A stretch of 64,000 nt of DNA from Lucifuga dentata (Eukaryota; Chordata; Actinopteri; Ophidiiformes; Bythitidae): assembly GCA_014773175.1 (NCBI GenBank), contig VXCM01003401.1, positions 1 through 64,000 of the forward strand. The letters are read 5' to 3'. Positions 1-11,934 of the stretch are shown here, in pieces (the first letter of the stretch is position 1; the number at the start of each line of letters is the position of its first letter). The translations under genes and the position numbers were made by a program. The notes under the pieces are model-generated. The model was not told the DNA's origin. It ran no database searches and saw only the letters and a program-made list of their open reading frames with translations.

Positions 1-374
1 CAATATTCTTCAAAATGCGTAATAAAACTCTTTAAAGTGCACAGTTGTGTCATGCAAAAATTCCTTATCACATATATATCAAAATTGAGCTTGATAGCTG
101 AAAGTAAAGAGGTTTTATAAAGCATGTTCTGCACAGTATCCCTAGGCCTTAGGTGTGCCAAACTGTCCAAAAATGTGCAGTGTCATATTTGGATAAATAA
201 TGAGCTTAGGTGTGCCAAACCTCTCCAAAATGGCTAAAATGTGCATTGTAATATTTAAATACATAATTAACTTCTTTAAACAGATAACTTATGGGAGGTA
301 ATTACAAGTATTTTGTAAATAACTTAAAAAATATGAAGAAAAATGGATTATGTAAAAAAAAAAAAAAAAAAATN

Positions 375-413
<39 letters not shown>

Positions 414-1075
414 TGGGTTTGCTTCACATGTGCCCAAAAAACTACATTTGCCACAGGCCTTGTGAAATTAAACCTAACTGCATTAGGGCATGTTATACAT
501 CGTTTTAAAGCTTAGAATGTCTTCTATTGGATGGAATACATGTCAATCAAATCATTTAAGGCGGGACGAAGCTAAATCCGTGCGTAATGATTGGGTACTT
601 TTGGCAAACAACGAACCTACATGCAGATGTGACGGGATTTTATCTGAAACAGAATAATGGAGACAAATTTAATGTCGGTTTCTATTTTAGAACACTCAGC
701 TTCAAAATGACGGCAAGATTGCAAATTTATTCCATATTTTAGCAATGTTATGGCTGAGACGAATGTTATATTTCGATGCGTAATTACATGCACTTGTCTG
801 TTTACTATACCGTGAGCAGACTCCTAAATGCATTATCGGAATTTATTTGTGGTTTTCACTGTTTGCTGTTATTGAAATATTAGTAAATAATTTTTTATTG
901 TGTGAATTAGCATGTTCAAACAATTTTTAAATGTTTTAAATGGCTATTGTTTGTAACGAGATGGACTTCCTGTTAGTATAAGCAACAGCGCTACTGGCAC
1001 ATACTTTTATTAATTACACAAAAACCACAACATGCATAAATTGTGGATTTTCGCGTGTGCTTGTAGCACAGTGCT
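1..1075. other. Gene-free flank with imperfect tandem repeat and A/TA tract
   Basis: No gene was recognised. At about 148-268 an imperfect ~60 bp unit is present twice, each copy starting TTAGGTGTGCCAAAC. At 353-413 an A-run broken by a single N (374) passes into a (TA)n tract. The rest is AT-rich sequence of unknown origin. Confidence 0.5.
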
Positions 1076-1210
1076 GATCATTATGAGGTCAGGGTTTGAT
1101 TATTGAGTGCTTGGATTACTTTATTGATTATAATATCTGGCCNGATCATTATGAGGTCAGGGTTTGATTATTGAGTGCTTGGATTACTTTATTGATTATA
1201 ATATCTGGCC
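1076..1210. repeat. False tandem duplication around a single N
   Basis: Bases 1076-1142 and 1144-1210 are the same 67 bp, separated by the single N at 1143. Identical copies abutting a one-base gap are best read as an unmerged contig overlap, not as biology. Confidence 0.85.
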
Positions 1211-1274
1211 TGTTGTACAATAATTAGACGGTACCATAAGTACCACTAGGGGGCCTGAATAGAGAGGTTGTAAA

Positions 1275-2577
1275 AACAATGTTTTGGAAAAATTTCAGTC
1301 TGGTTTTAGGACCCACCACTGCGCTGAGACAGCATTAGTTAAGGTTGTAAATGGTCTCAGAATGAATGCTGATGACAAAAAAATTTCTGTGCTCCTCATG
1401 TTGGATCTCAGTGCTGCATTCGGCCATAACATTCTACTACATAGATTTGAGCATTGGGTTGGCTCTCTGGCACAGTCCTTAAATAGTTCAGATCCTGTCT
1501 AACAGAAAGCTTTTTGTGGCAAACGGTGATAACTCCTCAGAAAGAGTAGACTTATGTGGTGTTCCTCAGGGATCAATTCAGGGTCCATTCAGGGTTCTTT
1601 TTAGTATATACATGTTACCATTTGGAAATATTATTAGAAAACACAATATCAGTTTCCGCAGTTATGCAGATGACACCCATCTGTATGTCACTCTCAAATG
1701 ATAATTTTAACCTGATTAATACAGTGGTCCAATGCACTTATGATATCAAAATATGGATGAATCGTAACTTTCTGCAGTTAAATGAAGGTAAAACTGAGAT
1801 CCTGTTAGTAGGGCAGAAGGAAGAAAGAAAAAAGTTTATTTGAAACTGCTCTCACTTAATGTTAAAGAGGAGGTCAAAAACCTTGGTGCTATTTGATTCG
1901 AATCTAAATTTTGGGTCATGTTAGAAATGTGACTTATCAGTTGAAAAATATTGTTAAAGTTAAATAATTTCTCTCTGACACTGAAAAGTTAATCCATGCT
2001 TTTATTTCTAATAGACTAGATTATTGTAATGCTCTTCTGTCTGGCCTACCCAAACAAGCCATTAGGCAATTGCAACTTGTGCAGAATGCAGCAGCCCGTG
2101 TTCTGACAAAGTCCAACAGAGAGCTTACATTACTCTTATCCTAAAATCTTTGTATTGGTTACCTGTTGCCAAGAAGATAAATTTTAAGATTCTTTTAGTG
2201 ATTTTTAAGTCATTAAATGGCACTGCTCCCACGTGCCTGTTAGGCCCCCTTAGATCCTGCAACTTAAGCCTCTTAACGGGTTCCTAAAGTCAGAAGAAAA
2301 AGATGTTGCGTGGCAGCTTTTGGTTTCTTTGGTCCAAAACTATGGAACTGTTTACCAGTGTGTTTCTCAAACTGTAGATGTTTTTAAGAAAAATCTTAAG
2401 ACATATATTTTCAGTACTGCTTTTATGTCAAATATTAATATTTAAGGCCTTTATTGACTATATTCCTTTAATTTTATCTTTTATATTCTGCTTTTTATTT
2501 ATTTGTATTTCTTTTTATTTTTGTGTAAAGCACTTCGAGTTGTGCATTGTGTTATGAACTGTGTTGTATAAATAAAA
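1275..2577 (+). mobile_element. Degenerate L2-type LINE, reverse transcriptase fragment and 3' end
   Basis: The three frames together give the reverse-transcriptase signature of teleost L2 (Maui-like) elements, broken by frameshifts and stops. FQSGFRTHHCAETALVKV lies near 1290-1345, DLSAAF near 1407 (motif A), GVPQGS near 1558-1575 (motif B) and the catalytic YADDTHLY near 1663-1686 (motif C). The C-terminal signature RLDYCNALLSGLP, followed by QNAAARVL, lies near 2010-2105. The 3' end has AAAGCACTTCGAGTTGTG and a TATAAATAAAAT tail near 2527-2577, like the short 3' UTR of L2. The 5' half (endonuclease) is missing, so this is a 5'-truncated dead copy. Assignment to L2 rests on motif recall, not on an alignment. 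Confidence 0.85.
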
Positions 2578-2701
2578 TATATGATGTATGTGTATGTATG
2601 TACCATTACCATCTAAAATCTTTACCATGGTTTGTTCTGGAAGAACAGTGAGTGCCCTCTTCCTGTTTTGTGCTGTAAAGCAGCATATCACATTTCCTGT
2701 A

Positions 2702-2996
2702 AAATTTAACCATATAAAAGCCGCTGTGAGTCTGTGTTGCTCTTGTCTGTTCACCGTGAGGACACTGCTAATAATCTGTCGGTGTTAACATGTTACACAC
2801 AGCACCTTTAAGATGAATAAATGAATATTTATATCCTCTTCATGTCACGCTCTTGTTGTGGCTCTGTTAGGGATGATAAAAATTCACGTCAGCATGCATG
2901 AAGGAATTTTTCAAGGCTTTTAATGTTTAGGATTCATTAGTCGGTGTTCATTATGTTCCTGGAACTAAAACTTTTTCTGTGATGAATACATTCCTG

Positions 2997-3048
<52 letters not shown>

Positions 3049-3471
3049 GAACAATTCATTGGCAACTGATTTTTTTTTATTAACATTCTATAAGAGCGCA
3101 CATCAACCCACTTCCACTCAGCCGTGATTTACTCTACATGTGCATTGTCAGCGAAAGGAGCCATGCATGCTAACTTAAAACACAGCATTTTCTTTTGTAG
3201 TGGATAAAAATGTGAGCAATATGATCAATATTATACATTATTACAGCATCATTGTGTCGCCTCAAAGGGCAAAATTGCTCAATTTGTTTTTAATAACCAA
3301 GCAGGTAATTTCCTTTTCATTAATATGAGATGTAAGTGCTCCCACTCTGACACTCCCACTGCCACGAGTTTCTCCTTGACCCGAACCATCATGAATCATT
3401 CACGGTGTCCTCATGGTGAACAGACAAGACCAACACACAGACTCGCAGCGGCATTTTGAACAGTTAAATTT
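2702..3471. repeat. Widely spaced inverted repeat pair
   Basis: Bases 2702-2767 and 3405-3471 are inverted copies of each other with a few differences; both contain TCTTGTCTGTTCACC in opposite orientation and AAATTTAAC at the inner or outer edge. The arms enclose a perfect (AG)22 microsatellite at 3001-3044 and a shorter foldback element. It may be the ends of a decayed DNA transposon or two separately inserted copies of one repeat. Confidence 0.6.
3001..3044. repeat. (AG)n microsatellite
   Basis: Uninterrupted AG dinucleotides, about 22 units. Confidence 0.97.
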
Positions 3472-3534
3472 GGCAAGTTCTTGGTTTAAAAACAAATTTA
3501 GCAATTTTGCCCTTTGAAGCAACATCATGATGCT
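3244..3534. mobile_element. Small foldback / MITE-like element
   Basis: Terminal inverted repeats of about 49 bp occur at 3244-3293 and 3486-3534, both carrying CAAAGGGCAAAATTGCT on opposite strands with a few mismatches. The total length of 291 bp and lack of coding capacity suit a MITE. No clear target-site duplication was found, so the superfamily is unknown. Confidence 0.55.
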
Positions 3535-3572
3535 AGAGAATGTCTTTCTTAACCTTTTTGGCTCACGAACCC

Positions 3573-4152
3573 TTAAAGGAACATAGGGTTAGATTGTGTA
3601 TGTTTGAATTCAATATATACAATCCACAAACATGTAACATTACTGACAACCATTTCCCAAAATATACTACGTTAGCAGTAAATTTCAGATTGTTTTTCCT
3701 ACTTTCCAGACTGCTATTGGTTTCAGTTCATTCCAATACACTATTAAAATCAACTTATAAAGACTCGAAACATGCTTGAGATGCATAATTCATCACAGCA
3801 AACAACATGTCTATTACATTCTTTTGTTGAAGTAACTTTTTTTTTCCTTTAACTGTTCTAGCGCGGAGCTGCAAGGAAGAAGATGTACAGTATTTCTCCG
3901 CCAGGAAATATAATCTGAGGAGAAGATGGCATTTATCGAGACATTAAAAATGACCGTGCCTTCATAATCGAGCATAACTACATTGAATGTTAAGATAGAT
4001 GTACCAGCTCAATATTTGATTTTGCAAAATAACAAGAAAACTAAAATATGGTTTTATGTTTCAGGAAATGGTTGGCAGCAATGCAACATGTGTGCGAATT
4101 GTATACAATATATTGGGCCCAAACATGTCAAATGGCCAGTATGGTCCTTTAA
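3573..4152 (+). mobile_element. TTAA-flanked MITE, copy 1 (T2/Kolobok-like)
   Basis: Starts TTAAAGGAACATA and ends CAGTATGGTCCTTTAA. Terminal inverted repeats of ~100 bp contain CATGTTTGA...CCCAATATAT on the left and its reverse complement on the right. The interior has the family signature CAGACTGCTATTGGTTTCAG. No coding capacity. Orientation + is defined here as the strand reading AGACTGCCATTGG. TTAA at both ends and the TTAAAGG terminus match what is known of T2/Kolobok MITEs; the superfamily call is inference. Confidence 0.8.
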
Positions 4153-4841
4153 AACAAAGTGAGCGTCCTCTTTCTGGCTGCACATGCACAATGCTGCTGA
4201 ACCTAAGAACAATACTGTCATCCCCATGTTGTTTCCTGTTTTCCTTATCAAAGGAAGCGTGTGAAGCTGAAAACTATTCTGTACCTTAAAAAAAAAAATA
4301 AAAAAAATAATTTATCTTCATAAATCATCACCATGTCGTAAATCATTTACCAAACCCCCAGGTTGAGAACCACAGAATCACTGCTGTTAACAGAAGTAAG
4401 TATATAATAGCTGCTGCTTTTTGCAGTGAGGACCAGATGGTTAACAATTAATTAAGCAGATAGCCGTCCAGCAGGACCAGAGACGGTCTGCTCAGCTCCC
4501 CTGATGCTGGAAGAAAATCATTTTTTTTTAAACGATTTTCCTATGAATGACACGTGATATATTTTTTTCCAATTAATTCAAAACAATGTGTGAGAAATGT
4601 TTTGCAAAATAAAATCTGACAGAGCTAATGAATAAACCAAAGCTGTTGCAGATGGAGCAGAAATGGCATTATATTCATCCATAATAATAGCATAATTCAT
4701 CTCTTTATAATGTGATTTATGCACATCTGAGATTAAATAAACAGATTCTTCAATGTAATGCTTTTAAATGGAATGATAAAATTATGTTCTCCTGCAGGTG
4801 AACAAAAGACACAATCGTCTACATGTGGCTCAGTAACCTGT
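4153..4841. other. AT-rich gap, no gene seen
   Basis: Low-complexity A-runs near 4288-4310, otherwise unique-looking AT-rich sequence. Nothing recognisable. Confidence 0.5.
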
Positions 4842-5441
4842 TTAAAGGAACACACTGGTGATTTCTGCATGTTTGAGCCCAATAAATACAACCAGCATAT
4901 GTTACATTACAGACAACCAATTTCCAAATCATCAAACCCATATTTCAGTTTTCCTGTTATTTTTTTCAAATCCCCTAAACTTTCAAAATCAAATGTTCAG
5001 GTGATACACGCACCTTAAAATCAAGCATTTCACCCTCTAACGCTTATTTGATTGTAGACGATGTGCTCATTTTTTCTCAGTAAAAGCCATCTTCTCCTGG
5101 GACTGTATTTCCTGGCGGAGAAATAAATTGTGTTCTGTGCAGCTCTGCGTTCCAATCGGTTAAATAAAGTTATTTCAAAAAAAAAAAAAAAAAAAAAACC
5201 CTAATAGACATGTTTGCTGTGATGGATGACTTATCTTAAGCATGTTTCAAGTCTCTACAAGTTGATTTTAATAGCGTACTGGAATGAACTGAAACCGATA
5301 GCAGTCTGAAAGGTAGGAAAAGCAATCAAAAATTTACTGCTAAAGTGGTATTTTTTGAGAAATGATTGTCAATAATGTAACATGTATGTGGATTGTATAT
5401 AATGGGCTCAAACACATACAGTTGCTGGTATGATCCTTTAA
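4842..5441 (-). mobile_element. TTAA-flanked MITE, copy 2
   Basis: Same family as the copy at 3573, reverse orientation. Starts TTAAAGGAACACACTGG and ends TGATCCTTTAA. Subfamily 1 interior, including the TCCTGGGACTGTATTTCCTG block and an internal A-run at 5179-5199. Confidence 0.8.
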
Positions 5442-6115
5442 ATATTTGGGTAGGAATGAAGAACGGGTCAGGAGGAGAAAGCGTCAGAGCTGAAGCAGCT
5501 GGAGTATGAAACTCTGAAACTGAAACGATGCTCATAAAATATCCTCATTGACATATTGTACCTGAACCTGCATTTTACACCAAATCCTTATTTAAATACA
5601 TTCAAGTAGAATGGGTCGCAAATTTTAGTGACCTTCTTATCGAGCTCAACCAAAGTCTTTGCGGAATATATTTTAAAGGACTGCAAAGCTTCTATGTCCT
5701 CACAGCTTCACTGGCACGAGCACTAATAATCCATTCCTAACATGATTAAGACAGTAATGTGAGTAAGGGTGAGTCTGTGTAACGCCATACTCTCATTATG
5801 TTAATGTAATTATGCTCATTGGAGGGCGTTAGCATAATTGCAGTAAGATGTGAGGAGTACTCAGGCACATTACTGAAGGGCATTTTAAGGCTTCAGTCAC
5901 GTACAAACACTTTTAAGTTGACAAACACACACAGACCTTCGAGCGGTGCATCTGGGAAAACATCTTGTTTGATTGACAAAAACCCAAGGCACAGTTTTAC
6001 TCAAATATTTACACAGAGTCTAAGAATGTATCATAGCAGTTATAGTTAGGTTTAGGGTTGAATACATGATTAAAAACATTGCCACGTCATGTTGAGAGAG
6101 GAGCATCTTTTGCAG
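5442..6115. other. Gene-free interval
   Basis: No repeat with clear ends and no exon signature. Short open frames here have no recognisable domain. Confidence 0.4.
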
Positions 6116-6164
6116 TTAAAGGACAATGCCAGCAGTTTTGCATGTGTGAGAGCCCAAAATATAT

Positions 6165-6752
6165 CAATCAATCCAGCTTTATTGTCCTCATGAGGCAATT
6201 TGGTTTGATACAAAACAGTTTACATCAAACAAGACAATATAATAAAAGTTTTACAGCGAGCTTTTTATAAAACTATATAACTATATAAAACTAATAGTGC
6301 CAGCTGCTTGTATCTATTGGCCCTATGCTGAGGAAATCTGTATCTCCGACCAGAAAAAAGCAGCAAAAACTCACTGAACAAAGGATGACTAGGGTTAGAA
6401 AGGACTAACATGGCCTTCCTAGTCTCTCTAGTCACACTTGAGAAAGGTTATTAAGATCAGTGCCAACTACAATATCTTTCTATACATTTTAACAATATTC
6501 TCCAATTTACTCCTATTCTTTGACTTATGATTCTCATGCCAACAAATCAAAGAAAAAGTTGAAACTAATTTGACAGAACAAGAATAAGACATTTTCATAA
6601 AAGAGATGTCCGTGTTAAAATGACCGAGTTTCCTTAAAAAATACAGACGCTGGAGAACTTTCCCTCCAACAGCATCAGTATTGGTCTCAAACGTTATTTG
6701 TCATCAATTATAGAGGTACTTATAGGACAGGCGAGGGTTTCTTATGGAAATC
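6165..6752 (-). mobile_element. 5'-truncated LINE 3' end, nested in MITE copy 3
   Basis: Flanked by the 7 bp target duplication AATATAT (6158-6164 and 6753-6759). On the minus strand the 3' end is CATGAGGACAATAAAGC followed by a short GGATTGATTGAT tail. The minus-strand frames spell a degraded LINE C-terminus with PSHPLF and LFSGRRYRFP-like blocks near 6310-6420, typical of fish Rex1/CR1-like LINEs. Frameshifted and non-functional. The clade is inferred from motif memory. Confidence 0.7.
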
Positions 6753-7145
6753 AATATATACTGTACCACCTGCAGACACGTTGCGTTACCTGACAACCAT
6801 TTTCAAAGTATGCTATTTGAGCAGGAAATTTTAGAATTTAATTCCGTACTTTCAGACTGCCATTGGCTTCAGGTCATTCCAGGACGCTATAAAAATCTTG
6901 TAGAGACTTGAAACATGCTTGAGACATGTAATCCTTGAGAGATCTAATCCATTCACAGCAAACACAATGTCTAATTTTTTTTTTTTTTTTTGTCAAAGTA
7001 AGTTTATTTAACCAGTTCAGCACAGATCTACATGGAAGACAATGTATGTCTCTGGCAGGGAGTATACTGTAGTTCCAAGATAAGAGGGGTTTTACTGAGA
7101 AATTCAAAACGACTGTCCCTTCTACATTCTGACATGCATGTTAGC

Positions 7146-8918
7146 CAGTGGTGTGCCATCAGAGCCAGCAAGGCCTTCTCTGCTGGCCTAGAGATTGTCA
7201 GAATCATCAAATTATGTTTTTATAATTTAATATATATTTTAATTAACGCTATATGTGTTTTACAAAATATGTTCCCGTCAATTTTGTTATTAACATCTTT
7301 TCATTGATACTCTCTCCCTCAGTCACGCTGCTTCCAGCGCAGCTCATAAATTAGAGCTTTTATCCAATCAGATTTTCCACCTGTGCTGTCTCCAGGTAAA
7401 AAAATCTATCCTGAGGCCTTCAGAATCTTGAGTGAATTCCCTCTGCCAATCAAGCAAATGGGATGATGTTGTTGATTGTCATACATTTTAACCAATCAGA
7501 TTTAGAGTTTGCCATGTTGGGCATATTCTTTTACACACCAGGGCCTTCTAGCTGGTCTTGGCCTAAGTCATTGGAGTACAGCATTATGCTAACAGCTAAA
7601 CAGCCTGCTTTAAGGTAGTGATATTTTTATTTATTTTTTATTATTTATTTTGAAAATAACTCAGTGGACAATAATATTAACTTTTTAATCCAACTATTTA
7701 TAATTTTTGGCAAATTCCATATACATAAAATGAAATGGACCAACAAAAAACCAAATTTTACCTTATTTCTAATTGATAAACCTATACTACAATTCTCTAG
7801 TCAAAATGAAAAAAATAAAAAAGCAACAAAGACCCAAACAATATTTGAAATCTATAAAATTATCAGCTGATGTTACTTAATAATTAATTTGTACTCTTTT
7901 ATTTATTTAGATTTTTATCCTCCTCCTATGATTTTTTTATTGAATACGAAAAAAAAGAGCTTCTTGCACAATCCCCATGTATACGTTTTTTTTTTATTTG
8001 ACTTCTTTTTTAATATCATAACTGTATTCCCTGGCACTTATTTCCTCTTTTTGTTCTGTAAACCTGTTTATTAATTTGTTGTTTGAATTGGCTTTTTCAA
8101 TAAAGTTTATTAAAAAAACAGAAAGTGAAGATTAAAAAGCTGCCAAGAAAAAAAAAAAAAAAAAANAAAAAAAAAAAAAAAAAGCTAAACATCCTGCCAG
8201 AAATTCATTACTAGAAGAGAGTCGGTTAGCTTAGCTAACTCACGTAAACCTAGCTAGCACATAACGGACCGTTAATGTTTATTTAAACTTTCTTTCTTGA
8301 AGTTTAGATTTTTAGATATAGTGCATTAGATTTTTTGTTTAGATGTTTTACTTAGTCCTGTTTTTTTTAACGCACAGTGGCTGAAGGAGGAGAAGAAATG
8401 GATTACCAGACAACTCTTTTTTTTTCACATTTTGGAACTGAAATGCACTAATGTACTGCACAGCCGTGTGGTTAAACTCTTTCTAAAGACAGAAAGGAGG
8501 ATGGACTTTGTCTTCAGATGATGAGCAGCTTTGGTAAGTCTGATGGATTTTTATGTGGCTGGAATCTGTGGAGAAGCCTGTTTAATACTGCTTGTGTTAT
8601 TTGTGTTTTATGGCATTTTTGCTTACTTGCTGGTCTATGAGTAAATGTGATGGTTATAAGTTTGTTCTTGTTTATTTGGTAATGACACATTTAGGCTATG
8701 CCATGTTTATATGTGATCCTGTCATAATGCGTAATAATGCTACATCCTATTGATGTCTGCAGTTAGTGTGTGTTGTAACTGTCATAGGTCATAGGTGTTG
8801 ATCCTTGTCCAGTGACAGCAGCATATAGACCTAGTGCTATGGTGAACTTATTAGAAGGTGGTTTAATTGCGGGATGATCGCACTGAAGGCCTAGGTGTAA
8901 AATACATGGCTGACACTG
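7146..8918. mobile_element. Non-autonomous hAT element, ~1.8 kb, nested in MITE copy 3
   Basis: Flanked by a perfect 8 bp target duplication ATGTTAGC (7138-7145 and 8919-8926), the size made by hAT transposases. The ends are CAGTGGTGTGCCAT and, reading inwards on the other strand, CAGTGTCAGCCAT. A subterminal hairpin (GCCAGCAAGGCC...CTGCTGGC) lies at about 7161-7185. No transposase is visible. It carries an L1 3' piece and an A-run broken by an N at 8166. Confidence 0.8.
7655..8116 (+). mobile_element. L1-type LINE 3' fragment inside the hAT element
   Basis: The frame at 7664-7870 contains GKFHIHKMKWTNKKP followed by KNKKATKTQT. This is the C-terminal region typical of fish L1 ORF2 (KFHIHK...KP...NKKAIKT). 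It is followed by a 3' UTR and AATAAAGTTTATTAAAAAAA. Only ~65 C-terminal residues remain, so this is a strongly 5'-truncated insertion. Confidence 0.65.
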
Positions 8919-9088
8919 ATGTTAGCAGGTGAAACATTGAATTTTAAGGTCACCTGAACATTTGATTTTGAAAGATTAGGGGATTCAGAAAAATAACAGG
9001 AAAATTAAAATACGATTTTACGTTTTGAAAATTGTTTGTCAGTAACATAACGTGACTATTATTTATGATCGCTGCTGTAGTCCTTTAA

Positions 9089-9679
9089 TGCTCTTTGGCA
9101 AAGAAACTAAACTATGGTTTGGAATCAATTTTATACTGACCTTAATATTTTATTTCTACTGACTATTGAAAACTGACAGTTCAATACAAAAGACAATTTG
9201 CTGGAGGGCAGCAGAGTCAGTGTGTGTGTGTGTGTGTGTGTGTGTTCTTCACATCAGCACTTGCTGGTGAGTGGGACTGTACTCTGAACTATTTCACCCG
9301 GAACTCTCTGGAGTTGAAACTTTGAGATTTCTTTGAGTTTCTTGCTCGCATTTGCACCGTTTCTTCAAGTGTCATGAAGATTATAGAAATTATAGCAAGT
9401 GATGTCTGTCTTAGCCACTTAATTCTTGATTACTGTGATCCTTGTTTTTTTTCTTTGTAGTCTTGCTTTGTATTATAAGTAATTCAGTTTTGATAAACGT
9501 ATCAAGAACTTTTTTTTTTTCTGATGCTTTTTAGTTTCCTGTGGATGACTCAAAGTCTCTGTGGATCTCCTCGTCCACACAGTTAGATGGGTTTGGAACT
9601 CATCCAGTTTTTTGTAGTTTTACATCTTCTTCAAAAGCCTTGAAACCTGAATGTGAATTTAAAAAAAAAACAAAAAACC
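9089..9679. other. Gene-free interval with (TG)n
   Basis: A (TG)n tract lies at 9220-9244. Otherwise unique-looking AT-rich DNA without exon signals. Confidence 0.5.
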
Positions 9680-10125
9680 TTGGTTGTCTGTGACCAATCA
9701 GCTGCTTTATGTCTTGTGGGCACCATCCATGACCATCCATGCACGATCCCACGTTTTGGAACTTTATGGAATTGCGAGCTCTTTGCACAGACTCTTACTT
9801 CAGTACAGTAAACATGTTCTTTTGCATATTCTCTGTGTACCTGCACTTTATGTGATCCTTAAACTCTTTGCACATGCCAAAATACACAACCCCACTTATG
9901 GAACTTTCTGGAATTGTGAACTCTTTGCACAGACTTCTACTCTTATTTCAGTACAGTAAATATGTTCTTCTGCACAATTCTCTGTCCATGCTCTTTGTCT
10001 TGTTCCCGCACTTCTTGTCTACATGCACTATGTTAAATGTAGCACCAGGAGGTCCTGGAGAAATAGCATTACATCCTGCCGGTGTACTTGTAGATGGATG
10101 GTTTGACAATAAAGCTGATTCTGAT
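9680..10125 (+). mobile_element. LINE 3' UTR-like repeat ending in GATTCT tail
   Basis: Contains the block ATGTAGCACCAGGAGGTCCTGGAG near 10036-10060 and ends GACAATAAAGCTGATTCTGATTC. This is the usual 3' end of fish CR1/Rex1-like LINEs, where a GACAATAAAG motif precedes a short (GATTCT) tail. An internal imperfect direct repeat (about 9752-9836 and 9892-9986, both with CTCTTTGCACAGAC and CAGTACAGTAAA) is present. No coding part was recognised. Confidence 0.6.
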
Positions 10126-10293
10126 TCAGCACTTCCTGAAATTTGAGATTGTTCTTTTCCACGAAACAGTTTTGGCTAGAGAACCACTTCCATTCTGTAG
10201 CTGTGGAACCACAGTACCATCCAGCAAACCAGCCTGCATTTCCTCCAGTTTGGAGAGAATCCATTGTGTCACCAACAAGAAGTAAAAGTGCAT

Positions 10294-10303
10294 GTTTTTT
10301 TTC

Positions 10304-10358
<55 letters not shown>
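10294..10358. repeat. (TTTTC)n and poly-T tract
   Basis: Pyrimidine tract of TTTTC units followed by about 30 T. It could be the A-tail of a minus-strand retroposed piece. Confidence 0.9.
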
Positions 10359-10359
<1 letters not shown>

Positions 10360-11458
10360 GGACAGTGGTAGTAGATCAGTGAAAACAAGCAAGATGGCGG
10401 ACCAGCTGAAAGAAAGCATTATCATCTTATTAATCTTATTAAAAGTGAAGAGTTTATTTCCAAAAACTTTTTTTTTTAATTGTAAAAGTAGTTTTATTGT
10501 GCATTCCTGCTAATATCAATTCATCTGAAGTTGGGTTAAAATTTTTTAAAAAGTAAATAAATTAACAGAACACATTTGAGGGATATTACCTGGCATGAAC
10601 AAATAGAAAATATGACTTTACATTTCTAAAAATTGAGTTTTTCTGTCTTTGCAAATAAACTGATGAGTTTACTTCAGTTTAATGGAGTTACATAAGCCAA
10701 CTGCAGATATTACACAGGTGCATCAGATTTCTCCTATTTTCCTCTTCCAAACTCTTTTCTTTTTTGGGTTGAAATGCTCATTCTAAATTAGGCTCACAAA
10801 TCATAATGGAACTCATTCTGCATTGATGGAAATGCCCTAAGAGAGTCATGACCCTGAAGTAGGAGAAGGGGGGGGGGGGGGGGGNGGGAACAAAACTTCA
10901 GAACTAGAGCTCCAGCATCAAAATGATAAAGATCTTGAGTACCTGAAAAGATTCCTGAGTTTCTGCAGCATGAAAGACATTAATTTGCAAAATCACTGAA
11001 CTGGAAATCTCAATGATAAAATAAAGTAGACCTTCAAGCAGTACTTTTCATATGAAACTAATTCTTATGAGAAAACTGCACAAAATATTAAGAAATGTAT
11101 CATATCTCTATGTGTTTCAAAATGTGTGGGGAGGATATTTAAAGACGGACCTTTACTCGGACTGCCAGGACAAACTTTACTTTTTTGCCCCAGCTAAATC
11201 ATTATTTTTTTTTCATATTCCACATTCTAATGTTGCATTCTACTATTGATTAAAATGGCTTGTGAGCAAGTAGAAGGCAATGGCACACTTTCTCCTACAT
11301 ACATATTCATAGTGAATAAATATTTAATTCATATAACATTTACTCATCAATATTATATAATTCATGCTAGACTCACTTATGGGTCTGATAAAAAACAAAG
11401 ATACCAGAATGATGAAAAATGGGATCAACACTGAATGAAAAGGCTCCATATTGGCTCT

Positions 11459-11460
<2 letters not shown>
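10359..11460. other. Gene-free interval with G-run gap
   Basis: A G-run at 10868-10888 is broken by an N at 10885. No gene or bounded repeat recognised. Confidence 0.5.

Positions 11461-11503
<43 letters not shown>
11461..11503. repeat. (CA)n microsatellite
   Basis: About 21 uninterrupted CA units. Confidence 0.97.
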
Positions 11504-11505
<2 letters not shown>

Positions 11506-11599
11506 TATTTGATTTTAAGATTTTACTGATTGCCTTCTGGGCATGAATATGTCTGAAGTTATATGACTGGATAGCTCTGAGTATCAAGGCAGGTTCCTA

Positions 11600-11720
11600 T
11601 TGGCTGCTCCTAGATACAAACATGTAAATCCTTATTGTCCCTGTGAGGCATTTATCTTCAGTACCAAATGTTAAAAAAACATTTTTTTTAAAATCAAACT
11701 AATAAAAGAAAAAACAAAGC
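11600..11720 (-). mobile_element. Possible LINE 3' tail remnant
   Basis: The segment AAATCCTTATTGTCCCTGTG on the top strand is close to the LINE end at 6165-6200 (CAATCCAGCTTTATTGTCCTC). It is probably a short minus-strand fragment of a related LINE. Boundaries are uncertain. Confidence 0.35.
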
Positions 11721-11934
11721 GTGCAAACACCAATGAGAACGGCAAACTACAATTGCGCGCTTTAAGACAACTATATAATTTTATACCTTTATGTGATGAT
11801 AATGCCCCGAGCCTTCGCTATATTTCCATTCTCGATGTCAACAGTTGCAATAAATATTTTATCGTCCATTTGTACAAAGTGCTAAACATATGATGTTACT
11901 ATCCCATTAAATGGTAATGCGTGGCAGATCATCA

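Larger units (their letters stand above)
6116..9088 (+). mobile_element. TTAA-flanked MITE, copy 3, split by two insertions
   Basis: The MITE is in three pieces: 6116-6164, 6753-7145 and 8919-9088. It starts TTAAAGGACAATGCC and ends GTAGTCCTTTAA. Removing the LINE (6165-6752) and the hAT element (7146-8918), with one copy of each target duplication, restores a ~600 bp member of the subfamily 1 type. Confidence 0.8.
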
